Source: SpSt-398 sp041752235
GTDB taxonomy: Bacteria; Bacteroidota; Bacteroidia; Chitinophagales; Chitinophagaceae
Assembly (NCBI GenBank): GCA_041752235.1
Contig: JBGSHM010000006.1
Span: 124,001 to 188,000 of the forward strand
DNA length: 64,000 bases
Reading direction: 5' to 3'
This document shows positions 52,569 through 61,130 of this stretch, piece after piece (the stretch's first letter is position 1; each line of letters opens with the position of its first letter). Below the pieces are notes generated by a model. The model was not told where the DNA came from, searched no databases, and worked only from the letters and a program-made list of their open reading frames with translations. The position numbers were made by a program, and so were the translations under genes.

Positions 52569-53885
52569 CTATCGAACCAGATCCCCCTTCAACCTTAATA
52601 ATTCCGTTTCGGCCACTTTGGTATTATACCTCGCAGCGATCAGGCGGTTATAGGCATCTTCCAGGCTCTTTTGGGCTTCGCGTAATTGAATGAAGGTGGC
52701 TGCGCCTAATTTGTAGGTTTGAAAGACAATATCCACATTCTCTTTGGCGAGTAAGATATTGGCTTCTTCGAGGTCAAGCGCTTTTTTCTGTTGTTCATAT
52801 TCCTTCCAGGCATTGATCACACTCAGGTTGATGAGTGAGCGCTGATTGTCATACACCAGTTTTTGATAATCTATATCCAGTTCGGCCTGCTTGATCAGTC
52901 GTTTGGTGTTGTAATTATTGAGAATAGGGATGGTGGCAGTAAGACCATAGTTTAAACCCCTGTTTCGGCTAAAAAGTGGTTGAAAGGGGTTGACCACGGC
53001 CTTGTTATCTGTCCGGTTGAAGTTGTAGTTGCTGTTAAATCCAAGAATGGGAAACCGGTCGGCCTTTCTTTCCTTCAGCGTCAAATAGGCAATATCTATA
53101 TTCTTTTTATTGATCTGGAGTAGGGGATTGGATTGTTCCAGGTTCTGCTGGATATCACCCAGTACGATTCCAAAATCCACCGGGATGGAATCAGATACAT
53201 TATAATCCGTGCGGGTGGAGCCGGTGAGTTGATTGAGTTGCTGTTTAAGTTGGGTGATCAATGTCTCCTGGGTGAGGATAGCGGATCGCTGTGCATTCAG
53301 GTCCACTTTGCTTTGAAGTACATCGGGTTTGGCACCCACACCAATATCCAGTTTGTATTGCGCCAGTTTCACGCGTTCCTCATTGAGCGACATCTGCTCC
53401 TGGATGGCCTTTAGTTGTTGCTGTTGACGAACAATACTGTAATAATTGGTGATCACCTGTGCAACGGTGTTGACGACCTGGTTCTTGATCGCGAGCTCTC
53501 CCAATTTTACAAACTCTTCGGCCTTATCCCGGATCACAAACATCTTCATCCCGTCAAACAGGGTCCAGTTCAGCGAGAGGGAAGCCGTGAGGGTATTTGA
53601 TTTCACGTCATTTCTTTCCCGCTTGGTTCCATCAGCAAATTCCTGCTTCTGGTCATTGTTATTCCAGGTTTGACCTGCATTGGCATTGAGCCGGGGAATA
53701 AATGCCGCATTGCGAAAGGAATAATCAAGGGCTGCTACCGCAGAATCATTACGGGAGAGACGGATATCATAATTGTTCTGCAAGGCTTGTTCGATGGCTT
53801 CTTCCAACGATAACAAGGTCTGTTGCGCCTGAAGGGCAATCAGGGAGAACAGGGAAAGGGATATTGTTCCAAAAAACTTTTTCAT
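52569..53885 (-). CDS. TolC-family outer membrane efflux protein
   Basis: About 438 residues with a signal peptide (KKFFGTISLSLFSLIALQAQ). Two TolC-like repeats are visible: SLEEAIEQALQNNYDIRLSR with NWTLFDGMKMF, and the second half LNYGLTATIPILNNYNTKRL with AWKEYEQQKKALDLEEANI. It forms the outer membrane channel of an RND efflux system. It is the last gene of the adaptor-pump-channel operon; the start at 53885 gives a 16-bp gap after the pump gene, while an in-frame ATG at 53909 would overlap it. Confidence 0.93.
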   Translation of the reverse strand: MKKFFGTISLSLFSLIALQAQQTLLSLEEAIEQALQNNYDIRLSRNDSAVAALDYSFRNAAFIPRLNANAGQTWNNNDQKQEFADGTKRERNDVKSNTLTASLSLNWTLFDGMKMFVIRDKAEEFVKLGELAIKNQVVNTVAQVITNYYSIVRQQQQLKAIQEQMSLNEERVKLAQYKLDIGVGAKPDVLQSKVDLNAQRSAILTQETLITQLKQQLNQLTGSTRTDYNVSDSIPVDFGIVLGDIQQNLEQSNPLLQINKKNIDIAYLTLKERKADRFPILGFNSNYNFNRTDNKAVVNPFQPLFSRNRGLNYGLTATIPILNNYNTKRLIKQAELDIDYQKLVYDNQRSLINLSVINAWKEYEQQKKALDLEEANILLAKENVDIVFQTYKLGAATFIQLREAQKSLEDAYNRLIAARYNTKVAETELLRLKGDLVR

Positions 53886-53901
53886 GGTGTGTCCATTCAG
53901 T

Positions 53902-56900
53902 TTAAACATGGGCGGGTTCCGGATCAGGATTAAGGGTTTGTTGTTGATGTTGTTGTGCCGTGATCTTTTCGATCTCGCTGACCTTTTTATTCGTGGAAAG
54001 GAAAGAATACATGGCCGGGATCACAAAAAGGGTCAATATCAGCGAGAACAGGATACCACCTACAATAACAACACCCAGGGGTATACGGCTGGTGGCTGCT
54101 GCTCCTAACGACAAGGCCAGCGGCAAGGCACCCAATGACATCGCGAGACTGGTCATCAGGATAGGACGTAAACGCTGCGTAGCGGCATATACCGCTGCTT
54201 CTGTGCGACCCATTCCCTTAAGCCGGTTCTGATTGGCGAACTCCACGATCAGGATACCATTTTTGGTGACCAATCCGATCAACATGATCATACCGATCTG
54301 GGAGAATATATTGAGTGTATGGCCAAAAATCCAAAGCGATAATACAGCCCCGGCAATGGCGAGGGGTACAGTGACCATGATGATCAGCGGGTCAACAAAA
54401 CTTTCAAACTGTGCGGCAAGGATCAGGAAGATCAGTCCGAGCGCGAGCAGGAAGGCAAAACTGGTATTGCTGGAACTTTCGGCAAAATCGCGCGAGGATC
54501 CTGACAGCGAGGTAGCAAAGGTTTCATCGAGTAATTTATCAGCGATGTTTTGCATCTCTTCAATTCCGTCACCAATGGTTTTTCCCGGTTGAAGTCCCGC
54601 GGAAACCGTAGCGGATTTATACCGATTGAAGTGATAGATCGTGGGAGGTGTATTGGATTCTTCCACATTTACCAGGTTATCCAGGCTGATCATTTCTCCC
54701 CGGCTATTTCTAACAAATAAGATCTTTAAATCATTAGGGTCATCCCGGTCGGCCCGGGTAACCTGTCCCATCACCTGGTATTGTTTTCCGTCTTTTGTAA
54801 AATAACCCAGCCTTCTGTTTGAATAAGCCAATTGCAAGGTTTCAGAAATGGCATTGACACTAACACCCAGTTCCGCCGCTTTGATCCGGTCAATTTGTAC
54901 GCTGAGTTCAGGCTTATTGAACTTAAGGTCCACATCCACCTGTTGCAACACATCGCTTTTATTGGCCTCTTCAATGAACTTGGGAAGTATGGAGGTGAGT
55001 TTCTGGAAATTATTGTTCTGGATCACAAAGGCGACGGGTTGTCCGCCTCTCCGACTCACCGAGATAGTTTGTTCCTGGATCGCAAAAGCACGGCCTTCAT
55101 TGAATCGTGGGAGGTTACGGTTAACCATATTCACAATATCGCCTTGTGATCGGGAGCGCAGACTGGGATCAATCAATGTTACGCGGACAAATCCCGTATT
55201 CGCATTACCAGATCCAGTGAAACCTGGGGAAGTAACACTTAATACCACTTCTTTTTCCGGCACGGAGTCCAGCATAAAACCTGATACACGGTCTACAATT
55301 TTATCCATCGCATCGAATGAAGTTCCTTCGGGTGCTGTCAATTGAAGCCTGAACTGGCTACGGTCTTCCATGGGAGCAAGTTCGGATTGTAATTGCCCTC
55401 CTATAAGAAAGATAGTAGCGGCACAAGCAAAAATGATGACTATAGCCGCCCCCCGAATCCGCATAAAGCCTTTTAATAACCGCTCGTATCCATTTTCCAT
55501 TCCTCTGAAAAATGGTTCACTCTTACGATAAAACCAGGAGTGTTGGTGGATATTTTTACGGGTTAATTTAACGTTGAGTACAGGTGTCAGGGTCAGTGAT
55601 ACAAAGGCAGAGATCAATACGGCGCCAGCGACCACGATGCCAAATTCACGGAACAAACTACCGACAAATCCTTGCAGGAAGATGATCGGTAAGAAAACGA
55701 CAGCGAGGGTGATGGAGGTGGCGATGACCGCGAAATAGATCTCTTTGGATCCTTCCAGGGCAGCCTGCCATTTACCCATGCCCTTTTCCATTTTCTTATA
55801 AATGTTTTCGGTGACCACGATACCATCGTCCACCACCAGACCGGTAGCGAGTACAATGGCCAGCAAAGAGAGCACGTTGATCGTGTACCCCATGAGGTAC
55901 ATGATAAAGAAGGCTCCGATCAGCGAAACAGGGATATCGATCAGCGGGCGGATGGCGATGATCCAATCACGGAAGAAGAGGTAGATGATCAGGATCACCA
56001 ATACAATTGCCACGATAAGCGTTTCTTCCACCTCCGCGATCGAGCGTTTGATGAACTTGGTCTGGTCAAGTGCGATATTGATCTTTACATCCTCGGGGAC
56101 ATCTTTTTTGATATCTTCCAGCCGTTTGTAAAATTCATCAGAGATGGAAACATAATTGGATCCGGGTTGTGGTACGATGGCCAACGCGATCATGGGGATC
56201 CCGCTTTCTTTAAGTACGGTCTCTTCGTTTTCCGGACCAAGCACTACATTGCCGATATCCTTCACGCGAATATCCGCGCCTCCAATATTTTGAATGATGA
56301 CGTTTTCAAACTCTTCTTCTGTATTCAGGCGGCCAAATGTGCGGACGGTAAGTTCGGTGGTATTGCCTGAGATTTTTCCGGAAGGGAGTTCCACGTTTTC
56401 GCGAAGCAAAGCTGATTGTACATCCCCAGGGGTGAGTCCATAGGAAGTAAGTTTAGCGGGATCGATCCAGATCCGCATCGCATATCTTTTCTCTCCCCAT
56501 ATCTGGATACCCGAAACACCCGGAATGGTTTGCAAACGTTCTACGAGTACATTATTCGCATACTCCGTCATCTGCAATTGGTTACGGGTATTACTTTGCA
56601 CGGTCATGGAAAGGATGGCATCAGAACTGGCATCGGCTTTGGATACCACCGGTGGCGCTTCGAGATCGGGTGGAAGGGAGCGGATAGCCTGTGATACTTT
56701 ATCTCTTACATCATTGGCAGCCGCTTCCAGGTCAACACCCAGGTCAAATTCGACATTGATATTGCTGGTGCCATTGCTACTACTGGAGGTGATATTCTTG
56801 ATCCCTGCAATACCATTCACCGCTTTTTCCAAGGGCTCTGTGATCTGGGTTTCGATGATATCTGCATTCGCACCGGCATAGGATGTACGCACGCTGATAT

Positions 56901-57030
56901 TGGGTGGGTCAATGGCCGGGTAGTCGCGTACCCCCAGGAATTTAAATCCAATGATCCCAAACACCACAATGATGATGTTCATTACGATCGCCAGGATCGG
57001 TCGGCGTAAACTCAGTTCAGATATATTCAT
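53902..57030 (-). CDS. RND efflux transporter, HAE1/AcrB type
   Basis: A 1,042-residue inner membrane pump, the usual AcrB length. It begins MNISELSLRRPILAIVMNI, has the proton-relay pair in LATGLVVDDGIVVTENIYKK and the closing membrane region GIMLIGLVTKNGILIVEFANQ (written in segments), plus periplasmic porter features GVRDYPAIDPPNISVRTSY. It likely exports drugs, detergents or metabolites. It follows the adaptor gene by 20 bp. The absence of heavy-metal motifs favours the hydrophobe/amphiphile class. Confidence 0.95.
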   Translation of the reverse strand: MNISELSLRRPILAIVMNIIIVVFGIIGFKFLGVRDYPAIDPPNISVRTSYAGANADIIETQITEPLEKAVNGIAGIKNITSSSSNGTSNINVEFDLGVDLEAAANDVRDKVSQAIRSLPPDLEAPPVVSKADASSDAILSMTVQSNTRNQLQMTEYANNVLVERLQTIPGVSGIQIWGEKRYAMRIWIDPAKLTSYGLTPGDVQSALLRENVELPSGKISGNTTELTVRTFGRLNTEEEFENVIIQNIGGADIRVKDIGNVVLGPENEETVLKESGIPMIALAIVPQPGSNYVSISDEFYKRLEDIKKDVPEDVKINIALDQTKFIKRSIAEVEETLIVAIVLVILIIYLFFRDWIIAIRPLIDIPVSLIGAFFIMYLMGYTINVLSLLAIVLATGLVVDDGIVVTENIYKKMEKGMGKWQAALEGSKEIYFAVIATSITLAVVFLPIIFLQGFVGSLFREFGIVVAGAVLISAFVSLTLTPVLNVKLTRKNIHQHSWFYRKSEPFFRGMENGYERLLKGFMRIRGAAIVIIFACAATIFLIGGQLQSELAPMEDRSQFRLQLTAPEGTSFDAMDKIVDRVSGFMLDSVPEKEVVLSVTSPGFTGSGNANTGFVRVTLIDPSLRSRSQGDIVNMVNRNLPRFNEGRAFAIQEQTISVSRRGGQPVAFVIQNNNFQKLTSILPKFIEEANKSDVLQQVDVDLKFNKPELSVQIDRIKAAELGVSVNAISETLQLAYSNRRLGYFTKDGKQYQVMGQVTRADRDDPNDLKILFVRNSRGEMISLDNLVNVEESNTPPTIYHFNRYKSATVSAGLQPGKTIGDGIEEMQNIADKLLDETFATSLSGSSRDFAESSSNTSFAFLLALGLIFLILAAQFESFVDPLIIMVTVPLAIAGAVLSLWIFGHTLNIFSQIGMIMLIGLVTKNGILIVEFANQNRLKGMGRTEAAVYAATQRLRPILMTSLAMSLGALPLALSLGAAATSRIPLGVVIVGGILFSLILTLFVIPAMYSFLSTNKKVSEIEKITAQQHQQQTLNPDPEPAHV

Positions 57031-57050
57031 ACTTCGCTTTTCGGGGGCGA

Positions 57051-58118
57051 TTAATTAATGATCTTATTAACGGCGATATTGGCATCGGGACGGATACTCA
57101 GCAATCCGGTTGTAACAACGGTATCTCCGGGCTTGAGTCCGGAAAGGATCTGTACCCTGGCTGAATCGCGTACACCGGTGATCACATCTACAAAAGTGGC
57201 TTTACCTCCGCGATAAAGGATCACTTTTTTTCCCCGCGCCTGGGGCACCACAGCTTGTGAAGGCACCAAAAGGGCATTGGGGTCTGGTTCAAACTGGAGT
57301 TTGACCTTGGCAAATACCCCCGGTAGCAGTAAGTTATCTTTGTTTTGAATGATCGATCGAACGGTGAGGCTGCGGGTATTTTCCGTTACAGATGATTCGG
57401 TGGCGATCACTTTGGCACTGCCTTCTTTATCGGAGCCTTCAAAGGTAAATTTCACGATCTGACCGGTATTTATCTTTCCACTGTATTTTTCAGGAACAGT
57501 GAAATCGAGTTTTAATTGATCGGTTTGATTGATGACAGCGATGATCGTGGCAGGGGTAACATAGGCGCCAGGGCTTATATTCTTTAATCCTAATTTACCA
57601 TTGAAGGGTGCCCGGATCTCGGTCTTGGAAATACTGGTGCGGATGATATCGATATCCGCTTTGATATTGTTTACATTCAACAGACTGGCGTCATAATCTG
57701 ATTTGCTGATGCCCTGTATCTGGAGCAACTGTGCCGAGCGTTCTTCATTTGTTTTGGCGATCTGTAACTGAACCTCCAGTTTGCGGAGTTGCGCCTGCAG
57801 GTCCGCGTCATAAAGCTTAACGAGCAGCGTGCCACGGCTTACATAACGTCCTTCTGAGAGGTTGAGCTGGGTGATGCGACCGGAAACCTCGGGATGTATC
57901 TCCGTGGCCTCACTGGCCACGATCGTGCCCGGGACTTCGATATTCTCTGCAAAGGGTTCCGATTTAACGAGGTAGGCATCCACCCGAATGGTCATATTTC
58001 GGGCCTGGGCAGCGGGTGCCGGTGCTTTATTCTCTTCTTTATTCTTACAGCCGGTCATCAGTACCAGGATCGTCAGCGGGAAGATCAATGCGGAAATAAG
58101 GACAGTCTTTGTTCTCAC
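57051..58118 (-). CDS. RND efflux adaptor (membrane fusion protein), lipoprotein
   Basis: About 355 residues from a GTG at 58118; the start VRTKTVLISALIFPLTILVL leads to a lipobox ending in MTGC, so it is a lipoprotein of the inner membrane. The fold follows MFPs: EVPGTIVASEATEIHPEVSG, ITQLNLSEGRYVSRGTLLVKL (segments), an alpha-hairpin with NEERSAQLLQIQGISKSDYDA, IRAPFNGKLGLKN and a C-terminal beta region. A longer frame from a TTG at 58190 has no leader logic and is rejected. It links pump and TolC-like channel. Confidence 0.9.
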   Translation of the reverse strand: MRTKTVLISALIFPLTILVLMTGCKNKEENKAPAPAAQARNMTIRVDAYLVKSEPFAENIEVPGTIVASEATEIHPEVSGRITQLNLSEGRYVSRGTLLVKLYDADLQAQLRKLEVQLQIAKTNEERSAQLLQIQGISKSDYDASLLNVNNIKADIDIIRTSISKTEIRAPFNGKLGLKNISPGAYVTPATIIAVINQTDQLKLDFTVPEKYSGKINTGQIVKFTFEGSDKEGSAKVIATESSVTENTRSLTVRSIIQNKDNLLLPGVFAKVKLQFEPDPNALLVPSQAVVPQARGKKVILYRGGKATFVDVITGVRDSARVQILSGLKPGDTVVTTGLLSIRPDANIAVNKIIN

Positions 58119-58260
58119 GTTATTATTCAATTGGTTGGGTGGTAAAATTACAGGTAAAATCGGGTACGGAATTAGATTCCTTTTCCCCAAAAAACCTTCG
58201 AATGATCAGGCAAAAATCGAGGTCAATCCATCAACGGCGCAAGGACGGGATAAAGGGGGA

Positions 58261-59379
58261 TCAGGCGATCACTTTCAGGGTTCTTTTGATCTTGTTGGCC
58301 TGATGGAGCAGGTCTTGCTTTTCCCGGCTGATCACGGTAATATGGCCCATCTTACGACCCGGCTTGGTTTCCTTTTTACCATACAAATGGACAAAGGCAT
58401 TGGGAATCTCCAAAACTTCTTTCAGTCCCTCGTATTTTACCGGCCCGGAATACCCTTCTTCTCCGATCACATTAACCATGACGGAGGGGAGGATCGGATC
58501 TGTATTTCCTAACGGGTAACCCAATATGATCCGCCACAACATATCGAACTGCGAGCAGTAATGGGCTTCGATGGTATGATGGCCGCTGTTATGTACACGC
58601 GGGGCTGTTTCATTGACAAATACATTGCCGTCCCGGTCCAGAAATAGTTCAACAGCAAAAAGTCCGGGTGATTGAAAATGCCGGGCAACCGAAAGTGCGA
58701 TGGCTTCAGCTTTCCAAAGGACCTGTTGAATGAGCTCGGCCGGACACAGTTGGTAATCGAGTAGGTTTAAATCCTGGTCAAAATGCATTTCCACGGGAGG
58801 GTAAAGCGCCGTTTCTTTTTTATCATTGATGGCCACAATAATGGCGATCTCCTTGTCTATCCGGACCATTTTTTCCAACACCCCCGGGGCATCAAAGGCC
58901 TTTTCCAGATCGGCTTCGGTGTGGAGCAATTGAACACCGCGTCCATCATATCCACCCTCCCCCAATTTATGTACGGCAGGGAGCAGATTTAAATGGGCGG
59001 ACACATCATCACGCGTTTGGGTCACAACAAAAGCAGGGCTAGGGATGTCGTGCTCTTTGTAGTATTCTTTTTGAAGGATTTTGTTCTTGATAGTGCGAAG
59101 CACAGAAGGTTTGGGGAATACTTTTTTCCCTTCCGCTTCCAATTTCTCAAGCGCTTCGATATTTACATTTTCGATCTCGATGGTGATGGCATCCAGGTTT
59201 TTGCCAAAGGCATAGACCGTATCAAAATCACGGATACTGCCACAGGTGAAATGGTGACAGAGATGGGCGGAAGGGCAGTCGGGGTCGTTTTCAAGCACGA
59301 AGGTTTCAACGGGATAATTGGCCGCTGCCTGTAGCAACATTCTTCCGAGCTGACCTCCACCGAGAATTCCGATTTTCAT
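58261..59379 (-). CDS. purK: N5-carboxyaminoimidazole ribonucleotide synthase
   Basis: A 372-residue ATP-grasp enzyme starting MKIGILGGGQLGRMLLQAA. It has ETFVLENDPDCPSAHLCH, KLGEGGYDGRGVQLLH, DKEIAIIVAINDKKETALYP (segments), the metal-site ELFLDRDGNVFVNETAPRVHNSGH and C-terminal LYGKKETKPGRKMGHITV, as in PurK. It forms N5-CAIR from AIR, bicarbonate and ATP. The ATG at 59379 is clear; an open extension to 59535 crosses a large palindrome. A TATCTTTG box ends only 4 nt before the ATG, so the mRNA is probably leaderless. Confidence 0.96.
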   Translation of the reverse strand: MKIGILGGGQLGRMLLQAAANYPVETFVLENDPDCPSAHLCHHFTCGSIRDFDTVYAFGKNLDAITIEIENVNIEALEKLEAEGKKVFPKPSVLRTIKNKILQKEYYKEHDIPSPAFVVTQTRDDVSAHLNLLPAVHKLGEGGYDGRGVQLLHTEADLEKAFDAPGVLEKMVRIDKEIAIIVAINDKKETALYPPVEMHFDQDLNLLDYQLCPAELIQQVLWKAEAIALSVARHFQSPGLFAVELFLDRDGNVFVNETAPRVHNSGHHTIEAHYCSQFDMLWRIILGYPLGNTDPILPSVMVNVIGEEGYSGPVKYEGLKEVLEIPNAFVHLYGKKETKPGRKMGHITVISREKQDLLHQANKIKRTLKVIA

Positions 59380-59383
59380 GTGG

Positions 59384-59391
59384 CAAAGATA
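59384..59391 (-). promoter_or_regulatory. -7 promoter box TATCTTTG just before purK
   Basis: Exact TAnnTTTG match on the minus strand, 4 nt before the purK ATG. Transcription would begin at or very near the start codon. Confidence 0.6.
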
Positions 59392-59399
59392 GGGGATGT

Positions 59400-59720
59400 T
59401 GGGGGTTGGTGTTTGGATGTTGGATGATGGATGGTGGATGGTGGATGTTGGATGTTGGAGGATGGCGGAGGTTTGCTGTGCGAGACCTCTGGTCTCGCAC
59501 GATTGTCTTGTCGCCTCTGGCGACTCGAATATCATCCTTTTCTTTTTTTAAAAATTATACAATAGCTGCCGCCAGAGGCGGCCTTCTGGAAGTGCGAGAC
59601 CAGAGGTCTCACACAGCGACCTCCGTCCTCCGTCATCTGTCCTCCGTCATCTGTCATCCGTCATATGTCATCCAACCTCCAACATCCAACATCCAACATC
59701 CAAACCCCAACCTCCCCAAC
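59400..59720. repeat. Giant nested palindrome between purK and hpd
   Basis: The outer arms consist of micro-repeats: GGATGTTGGAT and GGATGGTGGAT types at about 59413-59466, and complements such as ATCCAACATCCAAC at about 59623-59704. Inside lie four small palindromes: GTGCGAGACC-TCT-GGTCTCGCAC (59478-59500), CGCC-TCT-GGCG (59512-59522), GCCGCC-AGA-GGCGGC (59568-59582) and GTGCGAGACC-AGA-GGTCTCACAC (59592-59614). These mirror each other about a T/A-rich centre near 59546. No gene is contained. Confidence 0.92.
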
Positions 59721-59726
59721 TTTCCC

Positions 59727-59734
59727 TACCTTCG
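59727..59734 (+). promoter_or_regulatory. -7-like box TACCTTCG before a 28-codon ORF
   Basis: One mismatch from TAnnTTTG. It ends 4 nt before the ATG of the small ORF at 59739, the same geometry as for purK, and is the only promoter candidate for the downstream dioxygenase gene. Confidence 0.45.
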
Positions 59735-59738
59735 CATT

Positions 59739-59825
59739 ATGCGCCCCGACTATTCGCATAAAATGTTTAACGACCGCCGTGGGAATTACTCCCTGCTGAT
59801 GGAAACCCTGGCCATGGGTGCCTGA
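59739..59825 (+). CDS. Possible 28-residue peptide upstream of hpd
   Basis: An ATG 4 nt after a TACCTTCG box opens 28 codons: MRPDYSHKMFNDRRGNYSLL followed by METLAMGA and TGA. It ends 62 bp before the 4-hydroxyphenylpyruvate dioxygenase ATG. It could be a leader peptide, a small protein or chance. It has only two Tyr and one Phe, too few for a classical aromatic attenuator. Family not recognised. Confidence 0.35.
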   Translation: MRPDYSHKMFNDRRGNYSLLMETLAMGA

Positions 59826-59887
59826 TCTTTTCTGCTTTCCACTACTATACCGCCAATTTTTATTGTTCACGAAAAAAACGATTGTCC

Positions 59888-61021
59888 ATGTCACAACCGA
59901 CAATTTCTTCCATACAAAAAGATATTTCCAATGACTTCCTTCCACTCGAAGGGACGGATTATGTAGAATTTTATGTGGGGAATGCCAAGCAGGCCGCCCA
60001 TTATTACATGAGTGCCTTTGGTTTTCAGGCATTGGCCTATGCAGGTCCCGAGACCGGGGTAAAAGACCATGTGAGTTATGCAGTTCGTCAGCACAAACTC
60101 ACCTTTGTTTTAACCACTCCATTGCGTACTGATAATCCGATCGCGGATCATATTTACCAACATGGAGACGGGGTGAGAAATCTGACGCTTCGGGTGCCCG
60201 ATGCGACAAGTGCCTGGGAGGAAACCACGCAACGTGGCGCCAAAAGCTTTATGGAACCCGTTCGGATGAAGGATGCCCAGGGAGAAGTAGTGATGAGTGG
60301 AATTCATACCTATGGGGATACGATCCATCTTTTTATTGAACGGAAAAATTATCAGGGGCCATTCATGCCAGGATTCCGGGCCTGGGGTAACCCTTATTTT
60401 CAACCCGCGGATACCGGATTGCTGTATGTGGATCATTGCGTAGGCAATGTGGGATGGAACCAGATGAATAAGTGGGTGGATTTTTATGAACATGTGATGG
60501 GATTCCGGAATATTCTTTCTTTTGACGATAAGGATATCTCGACTGAATATTCAGCATTGATGAGCAAGGTAATGAGCAACGGAAATGGGTTTGTCAAATT
60601 CCCCATCAATGAGCCGGCAGAAGGTAAAAAGAAAAGCCAGGTAGAAGAATATCTTGAATTCTACAAAGGAGAAGGTTGTCAGCACGTGGCACTGGCCACG
60701 CATGATATTGTGAAAACCGTAACTGAACTCCGTAACCGGGGAGTAGAGTTCCTGCGGGTTCCCACTACGTACTATGACGATTTGTTAGACCGTGTGGGAA
60801 AAATAGATGAAGATCTGGAGCCATTAAAGGAATTGGGTATACTTGTTGATAGAGACGAGGAGGGGTATCTGCTCCAATTGTTTAGCAAGCCCGTTGAGGA
60901 CCGCCCAACCCTGTTTTTTGAGATCATACAGCGGAAGGGGGCCAAAAGCTTTGGAAAGGGGAATTTCAAGGCCCTTTTTGAAGCAATCGAGCGAGAGCAG
61001 GAAGAAAGAGGCAATCTTTAA
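59888..61021 (+). CDS. hpd: 4-Hydroxyphenylpyruvate dioxygenase
   Basis: A 377-residue Fe(II) dioxygenase. The metal ligands are visible: His183 in YVDHCVGNVG, His266 in CQHVALATHD and Glu345 in TLFFEIIQRKG. The vicinal-oxygen-chelate repeats, FYEHVMGFRNILSF and the C-terminal helix give the standard length. It converts 4-hydroxyphenylpyruvate to homogentisate in tyrosine breakdown. The homogentisate dioxygenase gene is not adjacent. The ATG at 59888 is preferred over an upstream in-frame TTG. A strong terminator follows. Confidence 0.96.
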   Translation: MSQPTISSIQKDISNDFLPLEGTDYVEFYVGNAKQAAHYYMSAFGFQALAYAGPETGVKDHVSYAVRQHKLTFVLTTPLRTDNPIADHIYQHGDGVRNLTLRVPDATSAWEETTQRGAKSFMEPVRMKDAQGEVVMSGIHTYGDTIHLFIERKNYQGPFMPGFRAWGNPYFQPADTGLLYVDHCVGNVGWNQMNKWVDFYEHVMGFRNILSFDDKDISTEYSALMSKVMSNGNGFVKFPINEPAEGKKKSQVEEYLEFYKGEGCQHVALATHDIVKTVTELRNRGVEFLRVPTTYYDDLLDRVGKIDEDLEPLKELGILVDRDEEGYLLQLFSKPVEDRPTLFFEIIQRKGAKSFGKGNFKALFEAIEREQEERGNL

Positions 61022-61029
61022 AAATATTT

Positions 61030-61056
61030 AAACCCCTTGGAATCAAGGGGTTTTTT
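61030..61056 (+). terminator. Intrinsic terminator after hpd
   Basis: AAACCCCTTG (61030-61039) pairs perfectly with CAAGGGGTTT (61044-61053) around GAAT, followed by TTT. A textbook terminator located 8 nt after the hpd stop. Confidence 0.88.
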
Positions 61057-61130
61057 AATTTATCGTATTTTTAGGCCCTGGTGGGCACCATCAACAACAA
61101 TAAAGACGTTACTACCACTGAATATTTATA

